The translations under genes were made by a program, and so were the position numbers. From an uncultured Acinetobacter sp. (GTDB lineage: Bacteria; Cyanobacteriota; Vampirovibrionia; Gastranaerophilales; Gastranaerophilaceae), in assembly GCA_900321205.1 (NCBI GenBank), contig ONVC01000018.1:1-48654 (forward strand): a stretch of 48,654 nt of DNA. Direction: 5' to 3'. The notes beneath the pieces are model-generated. The model ran no database searches. It saw only the letters and a program-made list of their open reading frames with translations, and was not told where the DNA came from. Each line of letters begins with the position of its first letter. The first letter of the stretch is position 1. This document shows, in pieces, positions 1 through 7,945 of this stretch.

Positions 1-2
1 GT

Positions 3-1697
3 TATTTTGAAAAAGAATATTCACCTGAAGAAAAAAACAAATTTACAGAGATATCAGACAGACTAATTGAGGATACCAAGCGCAGAAGGAGTGGTGAGTT
101 TTATACACCGACTTTGTTTACGGATTATGCACACAAAATGTTATCGGAAGAACTTGGCGAAGACTGGAAAGAAAAATATGTTGTTTGGGACTGCTGCTGG
201 GGAACAGGAAATCTTACAAGAGATTACCAATTCAAAGAATTATATGCAAGCACATTAGAGCAAGCAGAACTTGATTGTGGAAAAAGGTATAACCCGGAAG
301 CAACAAAATTTATTTTTGATTTTTTAAATGATGATATTTCAAATTTGTTTGGATGTAAACTACCGCCAAAACTTTATGAAGCACTAGACCAAAACAAACC
401 CATAGTATTTTTTATCAATCCGCCATATGCAACAGCAGGCGTTAATAATGAAACAAGTAAAGCCGGTTGTGCAAAAACGAGGATTAATAAAAAGATGTTA
501 AATGATGGCATAGGTGCATGCTCTCAAAATTTATATGCTCAGTTTTTGTATAGAATTTTGTTAATAGCAAAACATTTTGAGCTATCGAATATATGTATAG
601 GTCTTTTTTGCCCTACGCTTTTTTTAACAGGGGGAAGTTATAAAAAATTTAGAGAATGTTTTTTACAGCATTTTTTTATGAAGAGTGCAATTCAATTTAA
701 TGCTTCATATTTTGCTGATGTTGCAAACTATTGGGGTATAGGCTTTACTGTTTGGAAGCTTGGTCAAGCTGAAAATAAAAATGTTTTTAATTATAAAATT
801 GTTGAAGAAAATAATGGTGAAATATCTGAAATTGGTGATAAACGAGTATATAATCTTGATAATTTAAAGACAATAAAAGACTGGGCAAAAGATACAAATA
901 TAGAGAACGACACAGAAATTGTATGTTTGAAATCAGCCATAAATCCCTCAACAAAAATAAAAAAATATTCAACAGAAGCGCTCGGTGTATTAGTTGCAGA
1001 TAGTAACAATGTTGATAAAAATATGCAATACGTATGTATATTAAATAGTAATATTCCAAGTAATCTAGGACTATTGTATATTACAAAAGACAATTTTTAT
1101 AAATGTATGTCTCTGTGTGCTGCAAGAAAGCTTGTTTTTGGTAATTGGGTAAATTCAAAAGATGAGTACTGTAAGCCAGAAGAAAATCATCCTAAATACA
1201 ACGAATATATGAATGACAGTGTAATATTTTCTTTATTTCATTCTGGTGCGGGTCAAGCAAGTTGTCAGACAAGTTTAAAAAATATTGAATGTAATGGAAC
1301 AAATTATAATATAAAAAATGAATTTTTCTTTATGTCAAAAAATGAAATAATGAATTTAGCTAATGAATATAATTTTGATTACACATATAACGATGCCAGG
1401 GTTTCTGAAGAAAGATTTGTTTATAAAATACTGCAAAAAATAGAACTGTCTAATGAAGCTCAGGACGTTCTTAATAAAGCAATAGAACTTACTAAAAAAT
1501 CCTTTAAGTATAGAGAATTATTTAATCAGGAACATCCGGAATATCAGATAATGAACTGGGATTGTGGCTGGTATCAGATAAAGGCGGTTTTGAAAGAATA
1601 CTTTATAGATGATTTAAAAGATTTTCAAGATTTATACAAAATACTTGCTGACAAAATGAGACCAATGGTGTATGAATTGGGGTTTTTAAAACAATAG
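3..1697 (+). CDS. Adenine-specific DNA methyltransferase (5' truncated by window edge)
   Basis: The reading frame is open from base 3 and reads RRRSGEFYTP before any usable ATG, so the gene starts outside the window; the TTG at 114 is internal. A motif I-like segment (DCCWGTGN, nt 189-212) and the catalytic NPPY motif (nt 417-428) identify an N6-adenine amino-methyltransferase, and GEFYTP is typical of the Eco57I/type IIG and type I HsdM-like group. The long C-terminal half would hold target recognition. A restriction nuclease cannot be seen because the upstream part is missing. It could be a solitary methylase or the MTase part of a fused restriction-modification enzyme. It is the only defence-type gene seen and lies next to the candidate toxin-antitoxin locus. 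Confidence 0.8.
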   Translation, partial: YFEKEYSPEEKNKFTEISDRLIEDTKRRRSGEFYTPTLFTDYAHKMLSEELGEDWKEKYVVWDCCWGTGNLTRDYQFKELYASTLEQAELDCGKRYNPEATKFIFDFLNDDISNLFGCKLPPKLYEALDQNKPIVFFINPPYATAGVNNETSKAGCAKTRINKKMLNDGIGACSQNLYAQFLYRILLIAKHFELSNICIGLFCPTLFLTGGSYKKFRECFLQHFFMKSAIQFNASYFADVANYWGIGFTVWKLGQAENKNVFNYKIVEENNGEISEIGDKRVYNLDNLKTIKDWAKDTNIENDTEIVCLKSAINPSTKIKKYSTEALGVLVADSNNVDKNMQYVCILNSNIPSNLGLLYITKDNFYKCMSLCAARKLVFGNWVNSKDEYCKPEENHPKYNEYMNDSVIFSLFHSGAGQASCQTSLKNIECNGTNYNIKNEFFFMSKNEIMNLANEYNFDYTYNDARVSEERFVYKILQKIELSNEAQDVLNKAIELTKKSFKYRELFNQEHPEYQIMNWDCGWYQIKAVLKEYFIDDLKDFQDLYKILADKMRPMVYELGFLKQ

Positions 1698-1702
1698 AAA
1701 AG

Positions 1703-1730
1703 TTGCAAAAAGTACAACATGTAGTATAAT
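1703..1730 (+). promoter_or_regulatory. Promoter of candidate antitoxin RNA
   Basis: TTGCAA (1703-1708) and a perfect TATAAT (1725-1730) are separated by 16 nt just after the methyltransferase stop. The predicted start near 1737 precedes no plus-strand ORF but does precede a string of hairpins ending in a terminator, which argues for a non-coding transcript. Confidence 0.65.
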
Positions 1731-1748
1731 TAAAATATAGGGAAAAGC

Positions 1749-1772
1749 CTTAAAGGTGGCCAGACCTTTAAG
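1749..1772 (-). terminator. Possible terminator of the toxin mRNA
   Basis: The perfect 9-bp stem CTTAAAGGT/ACCTTTAAG with a 6-nt loop is followed on the minus strand by GCTTTT, a short U tract. It lies 16 nt past the peptide stop codon. It is a weaker terminator than the plus-strand one. Confidence 0.4.
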
Positions 1773-1787
1773 ACTTTCTTAACTTCC

Positions 1788-1862
1788 CTAAACAAATTCG
1801 GCGAGAATTTGAATTAAGAGTCCTAGTGTAGCTAGGACTTTTTTAATTATTTCCCGATTCAT
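1788..1862 (-). CDS. Candidate small hydrophobic type I toxin peptide (24 aa)
   Basis: This short ORF begins MNREIIKKVLATLG and ends ILAEFV: a charged N-terminus (R3, E4, K7, K8) followed by a continuous hydrophobic stretch from about residue 9 to 21. Its ribosome binding site is among the best in the window, AAAGGAGGTG (1868-1877) 5 nt before ATG, which is strong evidence of translation. A minus-strand promoter lies at 1994-2022. The CDS overlaps the plus-strand RNA at 1737-1845. Length, composition and antisense partner match membrane-acting type I toxins (Fst, TxpA and Ldr classes), but I see no residue identity to a named family. The alternative is an unrelated small membrane peptide. Confidence 0.62.
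   Translation of the reverse strand: MNREIIKKVLATLGLLIQILAEFV
1819..1845 (+). terminator. Rho-independent terminator of the antisense RNA
   Basis: Stem AGTCCTAG (1819-1826), loop TGTAG, stem CTAGGACT (1832-1839), then six T. It lies inside the peptide coding sequence of the opposite strand. Confidence 0.8.
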
Positions 1863-1993
1863 TTGCTCACCTCCTTTCCGCCGATTTCTCTTAACAGGTT
1901 TTTCTAATAAACTTTCTTGTTAAGAAATAATTTCCAAGCCTAAGTAATTTACCCCTGTCGGAGGAGATAAACAGGAAGCTTACCCTTATATTT

Positions 1994-2022
1994 ATTGTAT
2001 AATATTTTAATATATATTACAA
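1994..2022 (-). promoter_or_regulatory. Promoter of the candidate toxin mRNA
   Basis: On the minus strand TTGTAA (2022-2017) and TACAAT (1999-1994) are separated by 17 nt, giving a start near 1987 and a 5' UTR of about 125 nt before the peptide start at 1862. The long leader contains a stem CTTAACA/TGTTAAG and an anti-Shine-Dalgarno stretch (complement of 1960-1967). Confidence 0.5.
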
Positions 2023-2047
2023 TATAAAAAATCATTCATTTAGAGGT

Positions 2048-2075
2048 TTGACTTTTCTCAAAGTATTATTAATAT
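2048..2075 (+). promoter_or_regulatory. Promoter of the EF-hand gene
   Basis: TTGACT (2048-2053) and TAATAT (2070-2075) with a 16-nt spacer precede the gene at 2113, which has its own Shine-Dalgarno AGGAGA. Confidence 0.5.
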
Positions 2076-2112
2076 AAGGGTATAGAACTATAAATTAAAA
2101 TAAGGAGACAGT

Positions 2113-2670
2113 ATGAGCAATAAACGACTTGACGGTTCATCTCTGTTTACCGGAATAAACTCCGGGTTAACCAACGCTTTTTCAGCTCTTTCCGGGCAAT
2201 ATAAAGACGGAATTACTGTTGAAAACTTAAACAAAGCATTAACTAATACTAATATTACAAACACTCCCTACGGTTCAACGTTTGCATCTTATTTGGCAGG
2301 GAATTTTAACTCCGTTGATAAAAACGGTGACGGTAAAATATCCGCAGATGAGATTCAGGAATATATGAGCAACATGGCCCGTCAGGGTTTAACCCGTGAA
2401 CAAATTATGACACTCGGCGCCGCAAACGGTATGACAAACAGTTTGCAGGAAACCGTACTTGCACATTTTGATGATATTGATAAAAACCATGACGGTAAAG
2501 TTACAAGTCAGGAAATCAGCGCTTATGGTGTTGATTCTCAGGTAGAAAAACAAAAAATTGCCGACAGAAACAGAACAGTAAACAACATGTCACTCTTCTA
2601 CGGTAATGATGACAGCAAGTACGAAGGAAGTTTGATGGATTACAGATATCTTGATAATGAAAAAAGCTAA
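2113..2670 (+). CDS. EF-hand calcium-binding protein
   Basis: The 185-residue protein carries two canonical EF-hand loops, DKNGDGKISADE (residues 69-80) and DKNHDGKVTSQE (123-134), each with Asp at positions 1, 3 and 5 and a closing Glu, so two Ca2+ sites are expected. There is no signal peptide or membrane segment, and the Ser/Asn/Gly-rich N-terminus lacks a recognised domain. The start is set by AGGAGA 5 nt before ATG. It stands alone, with its own promoter and a strong terminator at 2704-2737, so it is probably monocistronic. Its target is unknown; a calmodulin-like sensor or buffer role is inference from the loops. Confidence 0.85.
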   Translation: MSNKRLDGSSLFTGINSGLTNAFSALSGQYKDGITVENLNKALTNTNITNTPYGSTFASYLAGNFNSVDKNGDGKISADEIQEYMSNMARQGLTREQIMTLGAANGMTNSLQETVLAHFDDIDKNHDGKVTSQEISAYGVDSQVEKQKIADRNRTVNNMSLFYGNDDSKYEGSLMDYRYLDNEKS

Positions 2671-2703
2671 AATTATGTGTGTGTGAATAAGAAGGGAAAG
2701 AAA

Positions 2704-2737
2704 GAAGCCGAGTGTAACCCACTCGGCTTCTTCTTTG
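2704..2737 (+). terminator. Rho-independent terminator after the EF-hand gene
   Basis: An 11-bp stem GAAGCCGAGTG/CACTCGGCTTC (2704-2714 and 2720-2730) is followed by TTCTTT. Confidence 0.85.
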
Positions 2738-2766
2738 GTATAATGGTGTTATACTAAGAGGCAAAT

Positions 2767-3471
2767 ATGTTTTACTTTGATGATTTAAACGGACAAAAGA
2801 TATTAAGAAGTGATTTGTTAAACAAGTATAAAGAGGTTAGTGCTTTTTTTACAACAAGAGGGGTTAATATTTCATCAATACCTGATTTTGCTTCGCGGGT
2901 TCTTACACCTGAACAGACTCACAGCGACCATATTGAAACCGTTGATGAAAGAGCAGAATACCCGGATACAGACGGATTAATTCTTACCGAGCCGGATGCT
3001 GCAATATATTTAAGATTTGCCGACTGTACTCCTTTAATATTTTATGACACAAAACACAACATCGGTGCAATATCTCACGCAGGCTGGCGGGGAACTGCTG
3101 CAAGAATAGGTGTTAAAACCGTTGCAAAAATGGTTCTGAATTTTAGTTCAAAACCCGAAGATTTAATCGTTCTTATAGGACCTGCGATTTCAAAATGTTG
3201 TTATGAAGTGAGCGAAGAAGTCAGAGATACCCTGCTTTCAACAGTTAAAAATACCAAAGGTTTGTATGAAGGAAGAAATGTTGATCTAAAACATATTAAT
3301 GCACGTCAGCTTGAAGAAATCGGGGTGAAAAACATTGATATATGCAGCTTTTGTACCTCCTGCAATAACGATATGTTTTATTCATACAGGAAAGAAAACG
3401 GCACAAAGGATAGGCATTTCGCAGTCTTAAAACTCCTGAATACAGAAAAAGAAGTTAAACAAGCTCGGTGA
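2767..3471 (+). CDS. pgeF: YfiH/LACC1-family protein (purine nucleoside phosphorylase-like)
   Basis: The 234-residue protein matches the YfiH/DUF152 family in length and motifs: THSDH (H52), DCTPL (C87), HAGWRG (H104) and a C-terminal CTSC plus FYSYRKENGT block. In this family two His and one Cys bind zinc at the active site; members act as adenosine/purine nucleoside phosphorylases and, in E. coli, edit peptidoglycan precursors as PgeF. The start has AAGAGG 6 nt upstream, and a TATAAT at 2739-2744 provides a promoter right after the preceding terminator. Its 3' end overlaps the convergent proB by 17 nt. The family assignment is firm; the exact substrate is not. Confidence 0.9.
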   Translation: MFYFDDLNGQKILRSDLLNKYKEVSAFFTTRGVNISSIPDFASRVLTPEQTHSDHIETVDERAEYPDTDGLILTEPDAAIYLRFADCTPLIFYDTKHNIGAISHAGWRGTAARIGVKTVAKMVLNFSSKPEDLIVLIGPAISKCCYEVSEEVRDTLLSTVKNTKGLYEGRNVDLKHINARQLEEIGVKNIDICSFCTSCNNDMFYSYRKENGTKDRHFAVLKLLNTEKEVKQAR

Positions 3472-4600
3472 TGTTATCTCTTGTGATTACGGCATCATAG
3501 TTTTTGTATCCGAGGATATTTTCAATATCGTTTGAGTGAGAGCCGACTATTTTTCTGCATTCTGCAGATGAATAATTTGCCATACCACGGGCAAACTCAA
3601 CATTATTTTCGTCCATAATTGAGATAACTTCACCTTGTTTAAACTCATTTACTACACTAACAATACCGATTGGCAAAAGGCTTGAAAACTGCTCCAAAAT
3701 AGCTTTTTTAGCACCTTCATTAACGACAAGTCCGCCAAAAATGTTTGTTGCATAACCAATCCAGCGTTTTTTATCCGCAAGGCTTCCTTCTGCCGGCAGG
3801 AACATAGTTCCAATGTCTTCACCGTTAAAAATTCTGTTTATTACACAGGGAGTTTTTCCGTTAGCAATAAGCACTTTTCCGCCAAATCGGGTAACGAGTT
3901 TTGCAGCTTCGAGTTTTGTTCTCATACCGCCCCTGCCGCCTTCTGAGGCATCAGTTCCGAGGTTTAAAATATCTTCCGTAACGGTTTCAACTTTTTTGAT
4001 AAGCTCTGCATCAGGATTTTCCTTCGGATTAGCGGTATAAAGTCCGTCAATATCGGTTAATAAAATAAGCAAATCTGCATCAAGTTCACTCGCTACAAGA
4101 GCTGATAACTTGTCATTATCCGCAAAATTAACCTTCATTCCTGCATTAACAGAGCTTGCCTGAATAGGTGTAACAGTGTCGTTTTGGTTAATTATCGGAA
4201 CAACACCAAACTCGAGAAGTTTATTCATTGTTGTTCTGAGGCTCAAATATTTGTGACGCAGAGAAAAATCGTCTTCCGTTAAAAGAATCTGGGCTATCGG
4301 AATATCATAAACGCCAAATCCGCTTTCATAAAAAGACATCAAACGGCTCTGTCCGATTGCTGCACATGCTTGTTTAACACCTTCGCCGTCTGTTGAATCA
4401 AGGTTAAGTTTTTTCTTGCCTAATCCTACTGCCCCTGAGGTTACAACAATAACTTCTTTTCCCTGTTTAACAAGTTTTGAAATATCTTCAATAAACGCAT
4501 AAATACGTGATATAGTGACTTCGCCATCTTCATTTCTTAGGATATTTGTTCCGAGTTTTATAACTATTCTCTTTGCGTTTATAAAATCTTTTCTCTGCAT
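3455..4600 (-). CDS. proB: Glutamate 5-kinase
   Basis: ProB phosphorylates L-glutamate with ATP in the first step of proline synthesis in the cytoplasm. The 381-residue protein starts with an amino-acid kinase domain (IVIKLGTNIL near residues 12-21, VTSGAVGLG near 55, a central NDTVTP and NFADNDKLSALVA block, and GRGGMRTKLEAA) and ends in a PUA domain (about residues 285-375), the usual bacterial architecture. proA is not in the window. It lies 40 nt downstream of thrC on the same strand, so the two may be co-transcribed, and it overlaps pgeF tail to tail. Confidence 0.95.
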   Translation of the reverse strand: MQRKDFINAKRIVIKLGTNILRNEDGEVTISRIYAFIEDISKLVKQGKEVIVVTSGAVGLGKKKLNLDSTDGEGVKQACAAIGQSRLMSFYESGFGVYDIPIAQILLTEDDFSLRHKYLSLRTTMNKLLEFGVVPIINQNDTVTPIQASSVNAGMKVNFADNDKLSALVASELDADLLILLTDIDGLYTANPKENPDAELIKKVETVTEDILNLGTDASEGGRGGMRTKLEAAKLVTRFGGKVLIANGKTPCVINRIFNGEDIGTMFLPAEGSLADKKRWIGYATNIFGGLVVNEGAKKAILEQFSSLLPIGIVSVVNEFKQGEVISIMDENNVEFARGMANYSSAECRKIVGSHSNDIENILGYKNYDAVITRDNITELV

Positions 4601-4640
4601 TTTTACACCTTTTATTTTAGCTGAGCTGCGTAAATAACCC

Positions 4641-5699
4641 CTATATTCCCATAGCTTTTAATACATCATTTAGGTCTGATGATGTCTTTTTAACATCTGC
4701 GTTTGAATACTTGATAGCATTATCAGGGTCTTTAAGTCCGTTACCAGTCAAGATACAAACGATATCAGAACCTTCTTTTACAAGTCCCTGAGAATGAGCC
4801 TGAATAAGACCTGCAACAGACGCGGCACTGGCAGGCTCACAGAGAATACCCTCTGTTGAAGCGAGCATTTTGTATGCCTCTACAATCTTTTCATCTGTTA
4901 CACAGCCGATTTTTCCGTTACTTTCATCTCTTGCGGCTTCTGCTTGTTTCCAGCTGGCAGGATTTCCGATACGAATAGCGGTTGCAAGAGTTTCGGGGTT
5001 AAATATTCTTTCTCCTCTTACGATTGCTGCTGCACCTTCTGCTTCAAATCCCATCATCTTTGGTAAATTATTGATTACGCCGGCTTTGTTATACTCCTTG
5101 TACCCTTTCCAGTATGCAGTAATATTACCTGCATTTCCTACCGGTATAAAGTGATAATCAGGAGCTTTTCCGAGTGCATCACAAATCTCAAACGCACCTG
5201 TTTTTTGACCTTCAATCCTATAAGGGTTAACAGAGTTAACCAAAGTAATCGGGTGGGTTGCGCTTATTTCTCTAACACATTCTAATGCCTGATCAAAATT
5301 GCCCTGAATAGCAATAATATCAGCACCGTACATCATTGCTTGCGAAAGTTTGCCTAATGCAATATATCCGTCAGGAATAAGTACAAAAGTCTTTATACCT
5401 GCCTTAGCTCCGTAAGCTGCTGCAGAAGCGGAAGTATTTCCTGTTGAAGCACAAATTATTGCGCCTGCACCTTCTTCTTTTGCTTTAGTAACAGCCATTG
5501 TCATACCGCGGTCTTTAAAACTTCCTGTCGGGTTACAACCTTCAAATTTCAGGTAAACATTAGCTTCCAAGCCGATTTTCTTAGCCAGATTATCAGCTTT
5601 AATAAGTGGTGTGTTGCCTTCGTTCAAAGTAACAACAGGAGTTGTATCAGTAACAGGCAAGAATTTTCTGTATTTGTTTATAAGACCTTGATAGTACAT
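4641..5699 (-). CDS. thrC: Threonine synthase
   Basis: This PLP enzyme converts O-phosphohomoserine to threonine. The 352-residue protein is of the short class II/cyanobacterial type, with NEGNTPL near the N-terminus, the PLP-binding lysine in GSFKDRG (K62), a [10 protein letters not shown] phosphate-binding loop, [13 protein letters not shown], and a C-terminal EPASAAS. The start is supported by AGAGGA 7 nt before ATG. A 10-bp inverted repeat lies 70-93 bp upstream. It is probably transcribed with proB. The assignment is firm at family level. Confidence 0.95.
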   Translation of the reverse strand: MYYQGLINKYRKFLPVTDTTPVVTLNEGNTPLIKADNLAKKIGLEANVYLKFEGCNPTGSFKDRGMTMAVTKAKEEGAGAIICASTGNTSASAAAYGAKAGIKTFVLIPDGYIALGKLSQAMMYGADIIAIQGNFDQALECVREISATHPITLVNSVNPYRIEGQKTGAFEICDALGKAPDYHFIPVGNAGNITAYWKGYKEYNKAGVINNLPKMMGFEAEGAAAIVRGERIFNPETLATAIRIGNPASWKQAEAARDESNGKIGCVTDEKIVEAYKMLASTEGILCEPASAASVAGLIQAHSQGLVKEGSDIVCILTGNGLKDPDNAIKYSNADVKKTSSDLNDVLKAMGI

Positions 5700-5768
5700 A
5701 ATTTTATCCTCTTTTTTCTTAATAATATCATAAATAAACAGTTAAATCTTTTCAGGCAAAATTTCACC

Positions 5769-5792
5769 TTTGTTACGAAAAGTCGTAACAAA
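5769..5792. promoter_or_regulatory. Inverted repeat upstream of thrC (operator or hairpin)
   Basis: TTTGTTACGA (5769-5778) and TCGTAACAAA (5783-5792) form a perfect 10-bp inverted repeat with a 4-nt centre, between thrC and the upstream receiver gene. Neither side has a U tract, so an operator is at least as likely as a terminator. The inner bases do not fit the usual Rex consensus. Confidence 0.45.
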
Positions 5793-5831
5793 AATGTTTG
5801 CAGCAGAATTTTATAATCGGAAACGAAGTTT

Positions 5832-6443
5832 CTAAAATTCTTCTTCCGGCTCTTTGCCTTCGTTAATATATCCGCCCAGAGTTTTGAGCAGGGTACTTTG
5901 CCATTCATTGTTCTTTTCAAGGAAAAAGTCAGCGCCTCTCAGACGGCATTGTTGCTCAATTTCTTTTCTCGGAGATGCTGTAATAACACCTATAACCGTT
6001 GTCATATTGCTTGCCTGGGCGAGCTTTTTGAGTTCGGTCAGCAGAATAAACCCTTCACGCTCGGTAGGAATAAACAAATCCATTACGACATATTTGTATT
6101 TGCGTTTTTTGAATTTATTAACTGCATCATATATTTCCTGTGAACAGTCAACATCCATTTCAAAACGGGACAGTAAAACTTTTAGCTGATATGTTATTAC
6201 ACCCAAATCATCGACAACAAGAATAGCCGAACCGGCCTCTTCAGCGGCTTCTTCCTCTTCGTTATTGCCAAGAGCATTGCTCTTAATCGGTTTTTTTGAG
6301 TTTTCGTTCAGGTTTTTTATGACATCCACAATATCAATAAGCTGTTGTTTCATGTTATGAAGGTTGAGTGTATCCGGAACGCTTTTGTTTGTAATGCTGA
6401 AAAATAACTTTAAAAACTCATCATCTAAGTCAATATTAGGCAT
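5832..6443 (-). CDS. Stand-alone response regulator (receiver domain only)
   Basis: The 203-residue protein has an N-terminal part of about 70 residues without a recognised fold, an acidic linker (EEEEAAEEA, 62-70) and a C-terminal receiver domain. Receiver signatures are the acidic pair D78/D79 in LVVDD, phospho-acceptor D122 in VVMDLFIP, T155 in VITAS and K177 in LEKNN. No output domain follows, so it would act through protein contacts or phosphotransfer. The sensor kinase partner is not adjacent. On the minus strand a TATAAT lies just upstream and GGAGAG sets the ATG. It ends 132 bp before thrC, with the inverted repeat between. Confidence 0.88.
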   Translation of the reverse strand: MPNIDLDDEFLKLFFSITNKSVPDTLNLHNMKQQLIDIVDVIKNLNENSKKPIKSNALGNNEEEEAAEEAGSAILVVDDLGVITYQLKVLLSRFEMDVDCSQEIYDAVNKFKKRKYKYVVMDLFIPTEREGFILLTELKKLAQASNMTTVIGVITASPRKEIEQQCRLRGADFFLEKNNEWQSTLLKTLGGYINEGKEPEEEF

Positions 6444-6547
6444 AAACTCTCCTGCTTTTTGTTTAATTATACCATATTCTTAGGTAAAAAGTAAGTCGTT
6501 TGTTTGTATTATTCAAGTTTTGGTTATTTTTATGTATAATGAAGAGT

Positions 6548-7423
6548 ATGAAGAAATTTTTGTTATCTGTTTTATTATTTATATTATTTTCTCCGTCAGG
6601 TTATGCAGACGGCGGTTTTTTCAGTTCAGACTTTTTTGACAGCAATAAAAGGGGAGTAAAGTCCCTTCTTAACTCCCAAATCAAATATGCTAACAAAAAC
6701 AATTTTGATAAATTTATCGCAACTTATGACAAAAATTATAAAAACGGTGACGGTTATGATATAGATATTTATTCAAAATTAGTAAAAGAGCTTTGGGATA
6801 ATTATGATAACATCAAATACAGTATAAAAATTAAGGATATAACCTTTGAAGAAGACGGAACGGCAAAAGTCTCCCTCATAGAAACATCTTCTGCTGATAT
6901 TCCGGTGACAAAAAAAATGAGCGGAATACTCAGAAGCGAAGCTGACAGTATTTATTATCTGAAAAAAATTAACGGAAAATGGAAAGTAACATCCGATAAA
7001 ATAAATGACGAAGTAACATCAATGTTATATGGTGATGCGATTAACCTTGATATTAAACTCTCTGCACCTCACGAAGTTACACCCGGTTATGAATATACTG
7101 CGTCTTTGGAATTTGACCCTCCAAAGGACACTTTTGCAATAGCTTCTATTGCGAAGGATAAAGTTGAATATCCGCAAAAACAGGCAAAGGAAGTATTCAG
7201 AAAACTTCCGGATGACCATATTCTGGAAAGATTGTTTATAGCAAACTCCGATAACGCAAATGAGTATATCATAGCTTCAATCGGGCTTACGAAAGCGGAT
7301 ATTAAAGATATGAGTATAAAATTAAGTTTAACAGGGTTCGGATACCGGATAATACGTGTTAACGTTGTTGACGAGATTAAGAAAGAAGAGTTAAAAGAAG
7401 GTAACGATGTCAAAGAAAAGTAA
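6548..7423 (+). CDS. Secreted protein of unknown function
   Basis: I do not recognise the family. From ATG 6548 the protein starts MKKFLLSVLLFILF and has a signal peptide with cleavage likely near GYADG. The mature part (about 270 residues) looks like a tandem of NTF2/DUF4878-like and beta-rich segments: 'NNFDKFIATYDKNYKNGDGYD', then 'VSLIETSSADIP', then 'KINGKWKVTSDK'. ATG 6539 and the upstream TTG are possible starts but overlap a TATAAT (6535-6540); ATG 6548 lies 7 nt after that -10 and directly starts the signal peptide, suggesting a leaderless mRNA. The gene overlaps lspA by 17 nt, and the coupling to lipoprotein maturation is suggestive only. Confidence 0.7.
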   Translation: MKKFLLSVLLFILFSPSGYADGGFFSSDFFDSNKRGVKSLLNSQIKYANKNNFDKFIATYDKNYKNGDGYDIDIYSKLVKELWDNYDNIKYSIKIKDITFEEDGTAKVSLIETSSADIPVTKKMSGILRSEADSIYYLKKINGKWKVTSDKINDEVTSMLYGDAINLDIKLSAPHEVTPGYEYTASLEFDPPKDTFAIASIAKDKVEYPQKQAKEVFRKLPDDHILERLFIANSDNANEYIIASIGLTKADIKDMSIKLSLTGFGYRIIRVNVVDEIKKEELKEGNDVKEK

Positions 7424-7868
7424 AATAGCTTACCTTATACTTACTACAATATTTTTTATATTTTTTAACTTTTACTTTTCTGATATTATCTTAAAAAGCG
7501 ACTTACTTCTCGCAGAAAATCCTGTTTTGGATATTATTTATGTACAAAACAGCGGCGCAGCTTTTAATATACTTGACGGTTACAAAATATTTCTTATAGT
7601 ATTTGCTTTTGCAGCTTTTTCGGCACTAATTTTTTACACACTTAAACATATACAAAAAATTTCTGTTTTTTGTTTGTTCTTTGTGTCGCTTTTGTTGTCG
7701 GGAATTTTCAACAATATGTGCGAAAGAATGCTTTTCGGATATGTAAGAGATTTTATTAAGCTTAATTTTATTGATTTTCCGGTGTTTAATATATCCGATA
7801 TATTTATCAATATAGGTGTGTTAGGGCTTATTTTTATTATTCTGAAAAATAATTATTTAAAAAAATAA
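7407..7868 (+). CDS. lspA: Lipoprotein signal peptidase (signal peptidase II), variant active site
   Basis: LspA cleaves prolipoprotein signal peptides in the inner membrane. The 153-residue protein has four hydrophobic segments and the family motifs in order: DIILK (26-30, for DQxTK), VQNSGAAFNIL (46-56), NNMCERMLFGYVRDFI (102-117) and FPVFNISDIFINIG (124-137). The second catalytic Asp is D131. The first is expected in GNxxDR, but here the position is Glu (E106), a conservative but unusual change. It overlaps the upstream secreted-protein gene. The family call is good; activity with Glu is open. Confidence 0.82.
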   Translation: MSKKSKIAYLILTTIFFIFFNFYFSDIILKSDLLLAENPVLDIIYVQNSGAAFNILDGYKIFLIVFAFAAFSALIFYTLKHIQKISVFCLFFVSLLLSGIFNNMCERMLFGYVRDFIKLNFIDFPVFNISDIFINIGVLGLIFIILKNNYLKK

Positions 7869-7945
7869 GAGTGTGTTAAAACTTTTCCGAAATAATTGTC
7901 CGATACGGGAATAAAAAAACAGAGAATTTGCTGCATAATTCTATT

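Larger units (their letters stand above)
1737..1845 (+). ncRNA. Candidate antisense antitoxin RNA (type I toxin-antitoxin)
   Basis: The predicted RNA of about 109 nt runs from the promoter at 1703-1730 to a Rho-independent terminator. It folds into three hairpins: a perfect 9-bp stem CTTAAAGGT/ACCTTTAAG (1749-1772) enclosed by GGGAA/TTCCC, a 6-bp stem AAATTC/GAATTT (1794-1810), and the terminator stem AGTCCTAG/CTAGGACT (1819-1839) followed by six T. It has no ORF with a ribosome binding site. It lies fully opposite the small minus-strand peptide gene at 1788-1862 and covers about codon 7 to the end plus the 3' UTR. That is the 3'-overlap layout known from TxpA/RatA and BsrG/SR4. Its role as an antitoxin is inference. 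Confidence 0.55.

Noticed and set aside
5854..6189. Plus-strand ORF opposite the receiver gene
   Set aside because: It is a shadow of a well-supported receiver domain with catalytic residues in the other strand.
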